The translations under genes and the position numbers were made by a program. Below the pieces are notes generated by a model. It did not search any database, had not been told where the DNA came from, and saw nothing but the letters and a program-made list of their open reading frames with translations. Source: an uncultured Rhodanobacter sp. (GTDB lineage: Bacteria; Pseudomonadota; Gammaproteobacteria; Xanthomonadales; Rhodanobacteraceae). From it: a stretch of 23,171 nt of DNA. The stretch covers positions 1 to 23,171 of the forward strand of contig CAIKJM010000099.1 in NCBI GenBank assembly GCA_903827735.1, read 5' to 3'. Shown here in pieces: positions 6,750-14,655 of the stretch; within the stretch, counting starts at the first letter, position 1; each line of letters opens with the position of its first letter.

Positions 6750-8117
6750 CTAGCGACCGAGATCTTGCAGGAACCGATTGGTGTACTGCAGCGCGGTACT
6801 GCCGCTGACCGAGTTGCAGGTCGGCGAGGCATAACCGGAATTGCTGGAGCACGGCGTATCGCGATCGAGCGACCAGAAATGGATACCAGCCAGCTTGTTG
6901 CTCACCGCATAAGCGGTCAGCGTGTCGACATCGGTCAGCGAGAACACTTCGCTGGAGACGTCGTTGACACCGACCATTGGTGTCAACTCGATCTGACTGG
7001 CAGGGATACCGTACGTGTGCTGCAGGTTCTGCACCGCCTGGATGGCCGACTGGCCCATATTGCAGACACCGTTGGCCACCACGCACACGCCGGCGCTGGG
7101 GCCGCCGAAATCCATCACCATCAGGTTGATCGTGTAATTGCTGAGGTTGGCGCTCTTGATCGACTTGACCACCATGTCGCCGAGTGAGTTGAGCCCGCCG
7201 TAGCTGCCGTCCGATGCCGCTAGCGTCGCCAGCGTAAAGGAGAAGCGCAGGTTCGGATACAGCGTGTGCGCGTACGCTACTTCGCTGACAAGACTGGTGA
7301 TCTGCGCCTGCGTCTGGCCACCCTCGATATCGAAATCGACGCCGACCAGATGCGAGGAGTTGTAGGTGGAGAGGAACTTGGCCATCCCCGCGGGCGTGGA
7401 GCAGGTGAACGTACCCGCCTGGCCGCCGGTGGAAACCACGTAGTTGAGGCCGGCGTTGGCCAGCGCCTGGACGTTCGCGCTGGCGAAGCTTGCTGCCGGA
7501 ATGCCGCCCCAGTTTTCGCTGCCGCATTCGCCCGAGGCAAAGGCCAAGGTAATCGCACCGAGATTGGGTTCGGCGGTCGATACCAGGCTGCCGCTGCCCA
7601 CCACGGGAATCGCCGTACCGGTCACCGCCGTCTGCATGACGTTGGTGTTCCAGTTGAGATTAATGGTCACGTCCTTGTACGGGCTGAACAGCAGGCTGCC
7701 CGGCGCGGGGGCGGGTGCTGGCGCGGGTGCAGGCGCGGGTGCGGGTGAAGGCGCTGGCGCTGGCGCTGGCGCGGGTGCCGGTGCCGGCGCGCCAGCGCTG
7801 CAGGAACCCTGCGAGGTCCACGGCTGGCCGGAGCCTGCTCCGCCGCTGTTGGTCGCCGGGTCATTGCCCTGCGTCCACCAGTTGGCGACGTAGTTGACGC
7901 CATTCTCGCTGGCGGTGTTGCCGCCGGTATAAACCTGTGACGCACTCCAAGCTGCTGCGCAGCTGGTCGCGCTGGCGGCGTGGGCCGACTGCACCGGCGC
8001 GGCGGCCAGCAGCGCCATGGACAGACCGGTGGCAGCAACGCTGCCGAACGCTCCTAAGGCCATGCGTAAACACTTGGCGGGCTGTTTTACAAAAGGTGAC
8101 GGGGGTTTGAGTGACAT
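6750..8117 (-). CDS. Secreted chitinase, CBM5/12 plus GH18
   Basis: Exported chitin hydrolase of 455 residues. Residues 1-48 form a long Sec signal peptide (basic N-region, hydrophobic core around 25-41, AHA-A cleavage near 46-48). A CBM5/12 chitin-binding domain lies at about 52-106, with the tryptophan-rich ANWWTQG and the closing QPW. An Ala-Pro linker covers 110-139. The GH18 catalytic domain runs from about 145 to 455. The catalytic signature is VGVDFDIE (258-265) with D261, D263 and the acid E265; the first Asp of the DGxDxDxE consensus is Val, as in several bacterial GH18 chitinases. MDFG (335-338) supplies the usual second active-site strand. ATG 8117 has GGAGAG six bases upstream. 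A NagR/NagQ-like palindrome lies about 150 bases upstream, suggesting induction by chitin breakdown products. It is transcribed alone and ends at the 6642-6680 hairpin. Confidence 0.93.
   Translation of the reverse strand: MSLKPPSPFVKQPAKCLRMALGAFGSVAATGLSMALLAAAPVQSAHAASATSCAAAWSASQVYTGGNTASENGVNYVANWWTQGNDPATNSGGAGSGQPWTSQGSCSAGAPAPAPAPAPAPAPSPAPAPAPAPAPAPAPGSLLFSPYKDVTINLNWNTNVMQTAVTGTAIPVVGSGSLVSTAEPNLGAITLAFASGECGSENWGGIPAASFASANVQALANAGLNYVVSTGGQAGTFTCSTPAGMAKFLSTYNSSHLVGVDFDIEGGQTQAQITSLVSEVAYAHTLYPNLRFSFTLATLAASDGSYGGLNSLGDMVVKSIKSANLSNYTINLMVMDFGGPSAGVCVVANGVCNMGQSAIQAVQNLQHTYGIPASQIELTPMVGVNDVSSEVFSLTDVDTLTAYAVSNKLAGIHFWSLDRDTPCSSNSGYASPTCNSVSGSTALQYTNRFLQDLGR
7701..7790 (-). repeat. 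Ala-Pro linker-encoding repeat in the chitinase gene
   Basis: Low-complexity run of alternating Ala and Pro codons encoding residues 110-139 of the chitinase, interrupted once by Ser. It is the flexible extracellular linker between the carbohydrate-binding module and the GH18 domain. Such GC-rich hexanucleotide repeats are prone to length changes by slippage, which would alter linker length in steps of two residues without a frameshift. Confidence 0.85.
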
Positions 8118-8268
8118 GTCGTGCTCTCCGGGTGGACCTGCATCAATTCAAGTGAAATACCGAGGCAGTTCACGGCTGCGATCCGATCAACCGTGGGGGA
8201 CATAGGCGCCTCATTGCATCCATGCACGCTACCGCTTGTTATGCGTGGGATGTCCTGTGATAGGCCCA

Positions 8269-8286
8269 AATGACAACGTTGTCTAT
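8269..8286. promoter_or_regulatory. Candidate NagR/NagQ (LacI-family) operator upstream of the chitinase gene
   Basis: The site AATGACAACGTTGTCTAT contains a perfect 12-base palindrome (8272-8283) with the central CG typical of LacI-family operators. From memory, the GlcNAc-responsive regulator NagR of Shewanella and NagQ of Xanthomonas bind a box close to AATGACARCGYTGTCATT; here all but the last three positions fit. It lies about 150 bases before the chitinase start, and the TTGTCA inside it could serve as a minus-strand -35 element. The regulator gene is not in this window. Identification rests on a recalled consensus. Confidence 0.6.
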
Positions 8287-8383
8287 TGGAAAAAATCGCA
8301 TCTGTGATCGCCTGCGTGAATTGCTGCGAAGCACCACCGACGTTCTGCTTTTGCGCACGTGATCCGTTTGTTTTGTTGCTAGT

Positions 8384-8435
8384 GCGATATGTCAAGGCGA
8401 CAGTTCGCAGCAGGCTTCGTCTGGCGACATATCGC
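8384..8435. repeat. 10-base perfect inverted repeat with 32-base spacer
   Basis: GCGATATGTC at 8384-8393 is repeated in inverted orientation as GACATATCGC at 8426-8435. The centre-to-centre distance is 42 bases, about four helical turns, which would place two half-sites on the same face of the DNA. It could be a pair of regulator half-sites or a cruciform or RNA hairpin. I do not recognise the motif. Confidence 0.5.
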
Positions 8436-9134
8436 GCTGCAGCAGCGTATTCGCCCATAACCCGTCGCAGCCATCTCCAACGCGCTTCGCTGGACTTTGA
8501 ATATTCACGAGCAGAAATTTCTTGATGCGCGACAAGCCAGCGAAAAAATACGTTTACCGAGAAATGATTTGAGCCTGCGAGCTCGTGCAAATCTTTCCTG
8601 ACATGTTTACGGCCGAGAAAAACGAATCGCCGCCATGGATGACAACGATATCTAAGCCCGTACGCACCAAAGCAACGACGAAGCTATCGCGTCATCCGGT
8701 GGCACCGACGGACCACGCGAATGGCCAGCGCGATTTCGCAAGAGCCAATGCCGACGTCAGCGCAGGCGCGTCGCCCTGGCATCGATTGAACGGGCGAACG
8801 GCAGCAAGATCCGACGTCGGCCTTCAGGCTTCGGTTGCACAGAAATCACCGGACGCAGATGACCACTTCCCACATGCTTTTTCAGGGCTACGAACGTTGC
8901 GTTGTTCTACCCGCACGCGATCAGGATGCACGGAAATTGCACGCTCACTCTGCGATGGTCCGTCGGTCGTGACGGCGCGTAACCGAGCATTCGCAACTGC
9001 AATGACGAAACATTTCGACATCGATCGGTCACCCGCGGTAATGTCGAGTCGTCGAAGCAGAATTCAGTATCCACATTTACCGTTTTTCACCACAGCAAGC
9101 TACCCCTGCTATGGCTGCCCAACCCGGAGTCTTG

Positions 9135-10559
9135 ATGGCCGACGCAACCCCTGTATTCGACGAGATGGGCTGGCCGGACAATGTCCGCGCACCGTATGCG
9201 TTGATTGACTCCTGGCTCAAATCGATGCCGCCCGAGCAGCTGGCGCTGAAGCGGCGCGAAGCGGAAGTATTGTTTCGCCGCATCGGCATCACTTTCGCGG
9301 TGTATACCGAAGGCGGGGACCCCGAGCGGCTGATCCCATTCGACTTCATCCCGCGGGTGATGGCACAGGCAGAATGGGTCCGTCTGCGCCAGGGCCTGGA
9401 GCAGCGCGCCAAGGCCTTGAACGCGTTCATTCACGACGTGTACCACGATCGCGATATCGTCCGTGCCGGCCGCATTCCGGAGCAGCTAATCTTGCACAAC
9501 AGCGAGTTTCGGCCGGAAATGGCCGGGCTTGATCTGCCTGGCCGCATGTATTCGCACATCGCAGGCATCGACATGGTGCGCACTGGCCCCGACGACTACT
9601 ACGTGTTGGAAGACAACTGCCGCACGCCGTCCGGCGTGTCGTACATGGTCGAGAACCGCGAGGTGATGCAGCGGCTGTTTCCCGACCTGTTCCGGCGCAA
9701 CCGCGTCGCGCCCGTAGCGCATTATCCCGACGAGCTGCTTGCCACCCTGCGTTCGCTGGCGCCGCCTAACTGCCCGGGCGAACCGACCGTGGTGCTGCTG
9801 ACGCCCGGCATCCATAACAGCGCCTATTACGAGCACGCGTTTCTGGCCGACGAGATGGGTATCGATCTGGTCGAAGGCGCCGATCTGGTGGTCGACAGGG
9901 ACGTTTGCTACCAGCGCACTACTGCCGGGCTGTCGCGCGTCGACGTGATTTACCGCCGCATCGACGACGACTATCTGGATCCTTTGGTGTTCAAGCCAAA
10001 CTCGATGCTGGGCGTACCGGGCCTCCACTTTGCCAACCGCGCGGGCAATCTCACGCTGACCAATGCCATCGGCGCCGGCATCGCCGACGACAAGGCCGTC
10101 TATATCCACGTGCCGGAGATGATCCGTTTCTATCTCGGTGAGGAGCCGCTGCTGCGCAACGTGCCAACGCACGACTGCAGTAAGCCGGACGAGTTGCGCT
10201 ACGTGCTGGAGCATCTGGACGAGCTGGTGGTGAAAGCGGTTCATGGCTCCGGCGGTTACGGCATGCTGGTCGGGCCGCACGCAAGCCGCACCGAGCTCGA
10301 AGACTTCCGCGCCCTGCTAAAAACCCGCCCGAACGATTACATCGCGCAGCCCACGCTGGCGCTGTCGACGGTGCCAACTTTCGTCGACGCAGGCATCGCG
10401 CCGCGCCACGTCGACCTGCGGCCGTTCGTACTGTGCGGCGCCGATCGCATCCGCGTGGTGCCCGGCGGTCTCACCCGCGTGGCACTGAAAGAGGGCTCGC
10501 TGGTGGTGAACTCTTCACAGGGCGGCGGCACCAAAGACACCTGGGTATTGGAAAGCTGA
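9135..10559 (+). CDS. Circularly permuted ATP-grasp protein (COG2308)
   Basis: Protein of 474 residues belonging to the circularly permuted ATP-grasp family, predicted to form an amide or peptide bond through an acyl-phosphate. Visible family blocks are YYVLEDNCRTPSGVSYM (155-171), MYSHIAGIDMVR (138-149), VVKAVHGSGGYGMLVG (365-380) and the C-terminal SSQGGGTKDTWVL (460-472), whose invariant position next to the C-terminus marks the permutation. The frame opens at 9111, but ATG 9135 is preferred because GGAG lies five bases before it. Its TGA overlaps the ATG of the alpha-E gene (TGATG). With the alpha-E and transglutaminase-like genes it forms a conserved operon seen in many bacteria, thought to make or modify a peptide; its product is not established. 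Confidence 0.92.
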   Translation: MADATPVFDEMGWPDNVRAPYALIDSWLKSMPPEQLALKRREAEVLFRRIGITFAVYTEGGDPERLIPFDFIPRVMAQAEWVRLRQGLEQRAKALNAFIHDVYHDRDIVRAGRIPEQLILHNSEFRPEMAGLDLPGRMYSHIAGIDMVRTGPDDYYVLEDNCRTPSGVSYMVENREVMQRLFPDLFRRNRVAPVAHYPDELLATLRSLAPPNCPGEPTVVLLTPGIHNSAYYEHAFLADEMGIDLVEGADLVVDRDVCYQRTTAGLSRVDVIYRRIDDDYLDPLVFKPNSMLGVPGLHFANRAGNLTLTNAIGAGIADDKAVYIHVPEMIRFYLGEEPLLRNVPTHDCSKPDELRYVLEHLDELVVKAVHGSGGYGMLVGPHASRTELEDFRALLKTRPNDYIAQPTLALSTVPTFVDAGIAPRHVDLRPFVLCGADRIRVVPGGLTRVALKEGSLVVNSSQGGGTKDTWVLES

Positions 10560-11500
10560 TGCTGGCACGCACTGCAGAAAACCTGTTCTGGCTCTCGCGT
10601 TATATGGAACGCGCCGACTATGTCGCCCGCCTGCTGCAGGTGGCCGGCCAGATGAACGCCGTTCGCGTCGATAGCGAACGCAATAGCGAGTGGGAATCCG
10701 CGATCGTGGCAGCTGGGGCCAGCGAGAGCTACTTCGCCCGCCATGAGACCGCCGACGAGCCGTCGGTGATCCAGTTCCTCGCCTTCGACGCCGACAACCC
10801 TTCTTCCATCGTCAACTGCATTGAGGTCGCGCGCCGCAACGCGCGCGCCGTGCGCACTGCGCTGACGGCCGATATGTGGGAAGCGGTCAACACGACCTGG
10901 CAAGAGCTTTCCACCTACCGCAACACGCCGATGACCGAGGACCTGCTGTCCGAGTTTCTCGAATGGGTCAAAGCGCGCGTCGGCTTGTTCCACGGCGTCT
11001 GCTCGAATGCGATGTTGCGCCGCGACGGCTTCCATTTCGTGCGCGTCGGCCAGTATCTCGAACGCGCCGACAACACCGCACGCCTGTTGGACGTGAAATA
11101 TCACGTGAAGCTTCCTTCGGTGAACGACGTCGGCGGTGTGGTCGATTACTACCAGTGGCTGGCGATTCTGCGCGTGGTCGGCGCACGCCGCGCGTACCGC
11201 GTGATGTTCAAAGGGCAAGTCGAGCCGGCTCACGTGGCCGAGCTGCTGATCATGCGTGGCGAGTTTCCGCGCTCGCTGGCGTTTTGCTACAACCAGATTA
11301 CCCAGCACCTGGACCTGATCGAGGATCAGGATCCCCAGCGCGCCGCGGAAGCCAAGCGGCAGGCGCATGCGATTTATACCAACCTGCGTTACGGCCGGAT
11401 CGACTACATCATCAACAACGGTCTGCACGAATATCTCACCGACCTGATCGTGCGCACCGAGGCACTAGGCGCGCAAATCTCTGAAGGACATCTTTTTTAA
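10559..11500 (+). CDS. Alpha-E domain protein (COG2307)
   Basis: All-helical protein of 313 residues of the bacterial alpha-E family, named for its conserved glutamates. The N-terminal block is NLFWLSRYMERAD (8-20), and a second related block VGQYLERADNTARLL (163-177) repeats the ERAD signature at 168-171, giving a pseudo-repeat. RGEFPRSLAFC (233-243) is a further conserved stretch. No signal peptide or membrane segment is present. The ATG at 10559 overlaps the stop of the ATP-grasp gene by one base, so translation is coupled, and the transglutaminase-like gene follows after two bases. The alpha-E protein is almost always found beside, or fused to, the permuted ATP-grasp protein and presumably works in the same complex. 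Its biochemical role is unknown. Confidence 0.9.
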   Translation: MLARTAENLFWLSRYMERADYVARLLQVAGQMNAVRVDSERNSEWESAIVAAGASESYFARHETADEPSVIQFLAFDADNPSSIVNCIEVARRNARAVRTALTADMWEAVNTTWQELSTYRNTPMTEDLLSEFLEWVKARVGLFHGVCSNAMLRRDGFHFVRVGQYLERADNTARLLDVKYHVKLPSVNDVGGVVDYYQWLAILRVVGARRAYRVMFKGQVEPAHVAELLIMRGEFPRSLAFCYNQITQHLDLIEDQDPQRAAEAKRQAHAIYTNLRYGRIDYIINNGLHEYLTDLIVRTEALGAQISEGHLF

Positions 11501-11502
11501 TC

Positions 11503-12330
11503 ATGCAGCTGAGCATCGTTCACGACACCGTTTACCGCTACGGGCAAGCCGCCAGCATGATCATCCAGGCGCTGCGCATGTGGCCTGCGCCGAGCGCTGG
11601 CCAGACCGTGAGCAGCTGGCAGGTGGACGTCGACGGACGTCGGCTGCAGCCCACCTGCAGCGATGGCTTCGGCAATCCCGTTGCCACCCATACGATCGAC
11701 CGCAGCGTGGAAACCCTGCGCCTCTCGGTACGCGGGTCGGTCAACACGCGCGATATGCACGGCGTGCACGGCGATCGGAAAGAATTGCTGCCGCCGATGT
11801 TCTATCTCTCGTCGACGCCGCTGACGCAAAGCAACGCCGAGATCGATGATCTTGCAAAATCCTCAGCCGGCGATGGTGCGGATCTGGAGCGTCTGCATCG
11901 GCTGACCAACGGCGTGCGCGATCGCATCGATTACCTGCCCTATCAGACCGATGCGGAAACGACCGCAGTCGAGGCGTTCGCTGCGCAGGCTGGCGTCTGC
12001 CAGGATCACGCTCACGTGCTGATTGCCGCAGCCCGTTCGCTGGGCTTTCCAGCACGCTACGTCAGCGGCTACCTCTGCCCTGTCGAAGGCACCGCGGCCG
12101 CCAGCCACGCGTGGGCGGAAATCTTTGTGGCGGATCTGGGCTGGCTAGGGTTCGACGCGGCCAATCGGCAATCGCCGGATGAGCGCTATGTGCGCATCGC
12201 CTGCGGCCGCGACTACCGCGACGCGGCGCCCGTGCGCGGCGTCCGCTTGGGCGGCATTGCCGAATCGCTTGAGGTGCAGGTGACCATCGCCGAATCCGGC
12301 CAGTCGCAATCCCAGTCGCAATCTTGGTAA
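11503..12330 (+). CDS. Transglutaminase-like cysteine protease family protein (COG1305)
   Basis: Protein of 275 residues. An N-terminal beta domain (1-100; YRYGQAAS and the DGFGNPV block are typical) is followed by a transglutaminase core. The catalytic triad is visible: C166 in AGVCQDHAH, H202 in SHAWAEIF and D218 in GFDAAN. Such bacterial members usually act as peptidases or amidases rather than cross-linkers. No signal peptide is seen, so it should work in the cytoplasm with the ATP-grasp and alpha-E proteins. ATG 11503 is two bases after the preceding stop; AAGGA lies somewhat far upstream. The C-terminus ends in a short Gln-Ser repeat (267-274) encoded by a small direct repeat, an unusual tail for the family. 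The proteasome-like Ntn hydrolase often found with this set is not next to it. Confidence 0.9.
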   Translation: MQLSIVHDTVYRYGQAASMIIQALRMWPAPSAGQTVSSWQVDVDGRRLQPTCSDGFGNPVATHTIDRSVETLRLSVRGSVNTRDMHGVHGDRKELLPPMFYLSSTPLTQSNAEIDDLAKSSAGDGADLERLHRLTNGVRDRIDYLPYQTDAETTAVEAFAAQAGVCQDHAHVLIAAARSLGFPARYVSGYLCPVEGTAAASHAWAEIFVADLGWLGFDAANRQSPDERYVRIACGRDYRDAAPVRGVRLGGIAESLEVQVTIAESGQSQSQSQSW

Positions 12331-12353
12331 TTGCTCCTTAGATCATCAGCCGC

Positions 12354-12617
12354 TCAGCGCAGCTGGCTGTCCTTGCTGCCGCGGCGGTTATATAGGCCAG
12401 CAGCCTGCTCTTCATCATGCGCTTCCTGACAGACCACGCATAGGCGAACGCCGGGTACCGCCTTGCGGCGTGCCTCGGGAATCGTCGCCTCGCACTCCTC
12501 GCAGTGGGTCAGGCCAGGACCCTGGCGCAGCTGGCGCCGGGCGCGCGTCACCGCATCGCTGACGGTGGCGTCGATTTGATCCTGCACCGCGCCGTCGCCG
12601 GCCCAACCAGTTGCCAT
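12354..12617 (-). CDS. DksA/TraR-type C4 zinc finger protein, YbiI-like
   Basis: Small protein of 87 residues with one DksA/TraR C4 zinc finger: C39 and C42 (HCEEC) and C60 and C63 (LCVVC). The tail GLYNRRGSKDSQLR resembles that of Escherichia coli YbiI. The long N-terminal coiled coil of true DksA is missing, so it lacks the part that enters the RNA polymerase secondary channel with acidic tip residues, and a DksA function cannot be assumed. ATG 12617 is preceded by AGGAG at good spacing. The gene is convergent with the transglutaminase operon, with only 23 bases between them, and follows the MFS gene by 173 bases on the same strand. Confidence 0.88.
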   Translation of the reverse strand: MATGWAGDGAVQDQIDATVSDAVTRARRQLRQGPGLTHCEECEATIPEARRKAVPGVRLCVVCQEAHDEEQAAGLYNRRGSKDSQLR

Positions 12618-12790
12618 AAGAGTCTCCTGCCCTGAGGATGCGCGGACAGCCTGATCGCTCAGGTATCAACGTCGTGTCTAGAAAGATAGGGCCGCCGTAG
12701 ACCAACCTCCAGCATCTCGCTTCGCCCGTTCAGCGGCCGGACCCGCGTTCATTCATGCTGTCTACCGCGACAAACGATGTGGCCCGCCTC

Positions 12791-14065
12791 TCAGCCTGCC
12801 TGCTTCGGCGTAGCCAAGAGAGCCAGCAACGTCAGCACCGCCGCCGCCGCCAGGTAATAACCCACATAGGCCAGCCCGTAACTCCTGGCCAGCGAGGTAG
12901 CGATATACGGCGCCAGCGAGGCACCAAAGATGCCCGCCATATTGAACGCGAGCGAGGCGCCGGTATAGCGCACGGCCGTAGGAAACATCTGCGCCAGAAT
13001 CGTACCCAGCGGGCCGTAGGTCAGACCCATCACCCCCAACCCAATCGCCAGAAACAGCAGCACGCTGCCGCTGCTGCCCGCGGCAAACAGCGGCGCAAAG
13101 CCGATGCCGAAGGCGATGATCAGCACCGTCGATAGAATCATGGTGAAGCGGTTGCCGCAGCGATCGGCCAACATCGCCGACAGCGGGATGGTCGCACCAA
13201 AGAAAAGCACGCCGACCATCTGCAGTATCAGGAACTGCTCGCGCGAATAGCCCAGCTTGGTCGTCGCCCAGCTCAGCGCGAACACCGTCATCAGATAAAA
13301 CAATACAAACGTAGCCAGCGCGGCGAAGGTGCCCGCCAGCAGAGCCCTTGGATATTGGGTGATTACCGTCAGCATCGGCAACTTGACGCGCTCGTGGTGC
13401 GCCATGGCCTTGGCAAAGGCCGGCGTTTCCTGCAGCTTCAAGCGCATCCATAGGCCGATCAGCACCAGCACGGCGCTGGCCAGAAACGGCACGCGCCAGC
13501 CCCACGCGAAAAACGCCCGATCGCCGATGCCCTGCGTCAGCCACAGAAACAGTCCGCTGGAAAAGAAAAAGCCGATCGGCGCACCCAGCTGCGGAAACAT
13601 GCCGTACCAGGCTCGCTTGCCCGGCGGCGCATTCTCGATCGCTAGCAGCACCGCACCGCCCCACTCGCCGCCAAGCCCCAGCCCCTGGCCAAAACGGCAG
13701 AGCGCCAGCAGCAGCGGTGCGATGACCCCGAGGCTTGCGTACGTTGGCAACAGGCCAATGGCCACGGTGGAAATGCCCATTGTCAGCAGCGCTGCCACCA
13801 GCGTCGCCTTGCGCCCGACCCGATCACCGAAATGCCCGAACACGGCCGAACCGATCGGCCGCGCGAAAAACGCCAGCGCGAACGTGGCGAACGACTGCAG
13901 CGCCGCCGAAGCCGGATCGGCCGATGGAAAAAACAGCTTCGGAAAAACCAGCACCGCCGCTGTGGCATAAATATAGAAATCGAAAAACTCGATCGTCGTG
14001 CCAATCAGGCTGGCAAACAGGATGCGGCTCGGCGAATTGGCCGGCGCGGTAGTCGCTTGAGTCAT
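12791..14065 (-). CDS. MFS transporter, metabolite:H+ symporter (MHS) family
   Basis: Integral membrane protein of 424 residues, expected to have 12 helices. The MHS family is recognisable from GTTIEFFDFYIY (22-33) in helix 1, FFARPIGSAVFGHFGDRVGRK (about 66-86, with the MFS signature GxxxDRxGRK in loop 2-3) and CRFGQGLGLGGEWGGA (123-138). Relatives such as ProP, ShiA, KgtP and citrate carriers import organic acids or zwitterions with protons; the substrate here cannot be told from sequence. ATG 14065 has only a weak GGA nearby. It lies 179 bases downstream of arsC on the same strand, so read-through from the ars promoter is possible, but it is not an ArsB, Acr3, ArsJ or ArsK type that I recognise. 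Confidence 0.9.
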   Translation of the reverse strand: MTQATTAPANSPSRILFASLIGTTIEFFDFYIYATAAVLVFPKLFFPSADPASAALQSFATFALAFFARPIGSAVFGHFGDRVGRKATLVAALLTMGISTVAIGLLPTYASLGVIAPLLLALCRFGQGLGLGGEWGGAVLLAIENAPPGKRAWYGMFPQLGAPIGFFFSSGLFLWLTQGIGDRAFFAWGWRVPFLASAVLVLIGLWMRLKLQETPAFAKAMAHHERVKLPMLTVITQYPRALLAGTFAALATFVLFYLMTVFALSWATTKLGYSREQFLILQMVGVLFFGATIPLSAMLADRCGNRFTMILSTVLIIAFGIGFAPLFAAGSSGSVLLFLAIGLGVMGLTYGPLGTILAQMFPTAVRYTGASLAFNMAGIFGASLAPYIATSLARSYGLAYVGYYLAAAAVLTLLALLATPKQAG

Positions 14066-14244
14066 TCCAAATTGTTCCAGCGGTGCAGGCTCTTCGATTC
14101 TGCCAGAGCCGGCGCCATGGTGCTAAAGGCATGCGTTGCTTAGGGTCGCCGATGCCCGCTAAGAGGCGCATCGGTTTTCGACGATGCCTGCATATAGCGC
14201 TGTCGTATTTGCGGCCGGACGAGAGCCTTTCGAAGCTCCGAACC

Positions 14245-14655
14245 TTACTCGCGCGGCGCCACAACCTCGCCATCTTCCTTGATGAAGGGCTCGGAGAACG
14301 ACGGAAGAATATCGACAACCCGCTCGGAAGGCCTGCACAGCCTGGTACCCAGCGGCGTCACCACGAAGGGACGATTGATCAAAGTCGGGTGGGCAATCAT
14401 TGCATCCAGAAGTACGTCAGCCGTGCTTGACCCATCTAGCCCAAGCTCGGCATATAACGTCTCCTTTTCGCGCAGGGCCGCGCGCGGCGTCAGCCCAGCA
14501 TCCTCAATCAGCCGCCTCAGCAACGGACGGCTCGGCGGGTTTTTCAGATATTCCACGATGGTCGGCTCGATGCCAGCGTGCCGAATCAGGGCCAGCACGT
14601 TGCGCGAGGTGCCGCAGGCAGGGTTGTGGTAGATGGTGACTGACGTCTCAGGCAT
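14245..14655 (-). CDS. arsC: Arsenate reductase, glutaredoxin-coupled (ArsC)
   Basis: Reduces arsenate to arsenite using glutathione and glutaredoxin. The protein has 136 residues, normal for the E. coli plasmid R773-type ArsC family. The N-terminus TIYHNPACGTSRN (7-19) holds the catalytic C14 in the arsenate-binding loop. The conserved block RPFVVTPLGTRLCRPSE (about 95-111) carries the arginines that stabilise the anion. The ATG directly follows the TAA of arsH with no intervening base, and a GGAG inside the end of arsH serves as its ribosome binding site, so the two are a tight operon. Related Spx/YffB proteins are excluded by the NPACGTSRN loop and the TPLGTRLCRP block. Confidence 0.93.
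   Translation of the reverse strand: MPETSVTIYHNPACGTSRNVLALIRHAGIEPTIVEYLKNPPSRPLLRRLIEDAGLTPRAALREKETLYAELGLDGSSTADVLLDAMIAHPTLINRPFVVTPLGTRLCRPSERVVDILPSFSEPFIKEDGEVVAPRE

Larger units (their letters stand above)
8118..9134. other. Intergenic gap between divergent chitinase and ATP-grasp genes
   Basis: About 1 kb without a convincing gene. Open frames exist on both strands (for example 8087-8590 minus and 8585-9208 plus), but they run into the neighbouring real genes, show none of the strong third-position GC preference of the confirmed genes here, and translate to sequences without recognisable motifs. The gap contains the NagR/NagQ-like operator at 8269-8286 and an inverted repeat at 8384-8435. 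From about 8450 to 9110 I see nothing I can name; the promoter for the plus-strand ATP-grasp operon should lie there. A small RNA cannot be excluded. Confidence 0.6.

Noticed and set aside
8087..8590. A 167-codon minus-strand open frame upstream of the chitinase
   Set aside because: It overlaps the chitinase signal peptide in another frame, contains the operator-like palindrome and has no recognisable sequence features.
8639..8655. Possible second Nag-type box (ATGACAACG followed by ATATC)
   Set aside because: Only one half-site matches; the other half of the palindrome is lost and it is about 370 bases from the good site.
8585..9208. A 207-codon plus-strand open frame before the ATP-grasp gene
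   Set aside because: It overlaps the ATP-grasp start, lacks the strong third-position GC preference of the real genes here, and shows no motif or convincing ribosome binding site.
12354..12617. Calling the small zinc finger protein DksA
   Set aside because: It is about half the length of DksA and lacks the long coiled coil with its acidic tip, so only the zinc finger family can be claimed.
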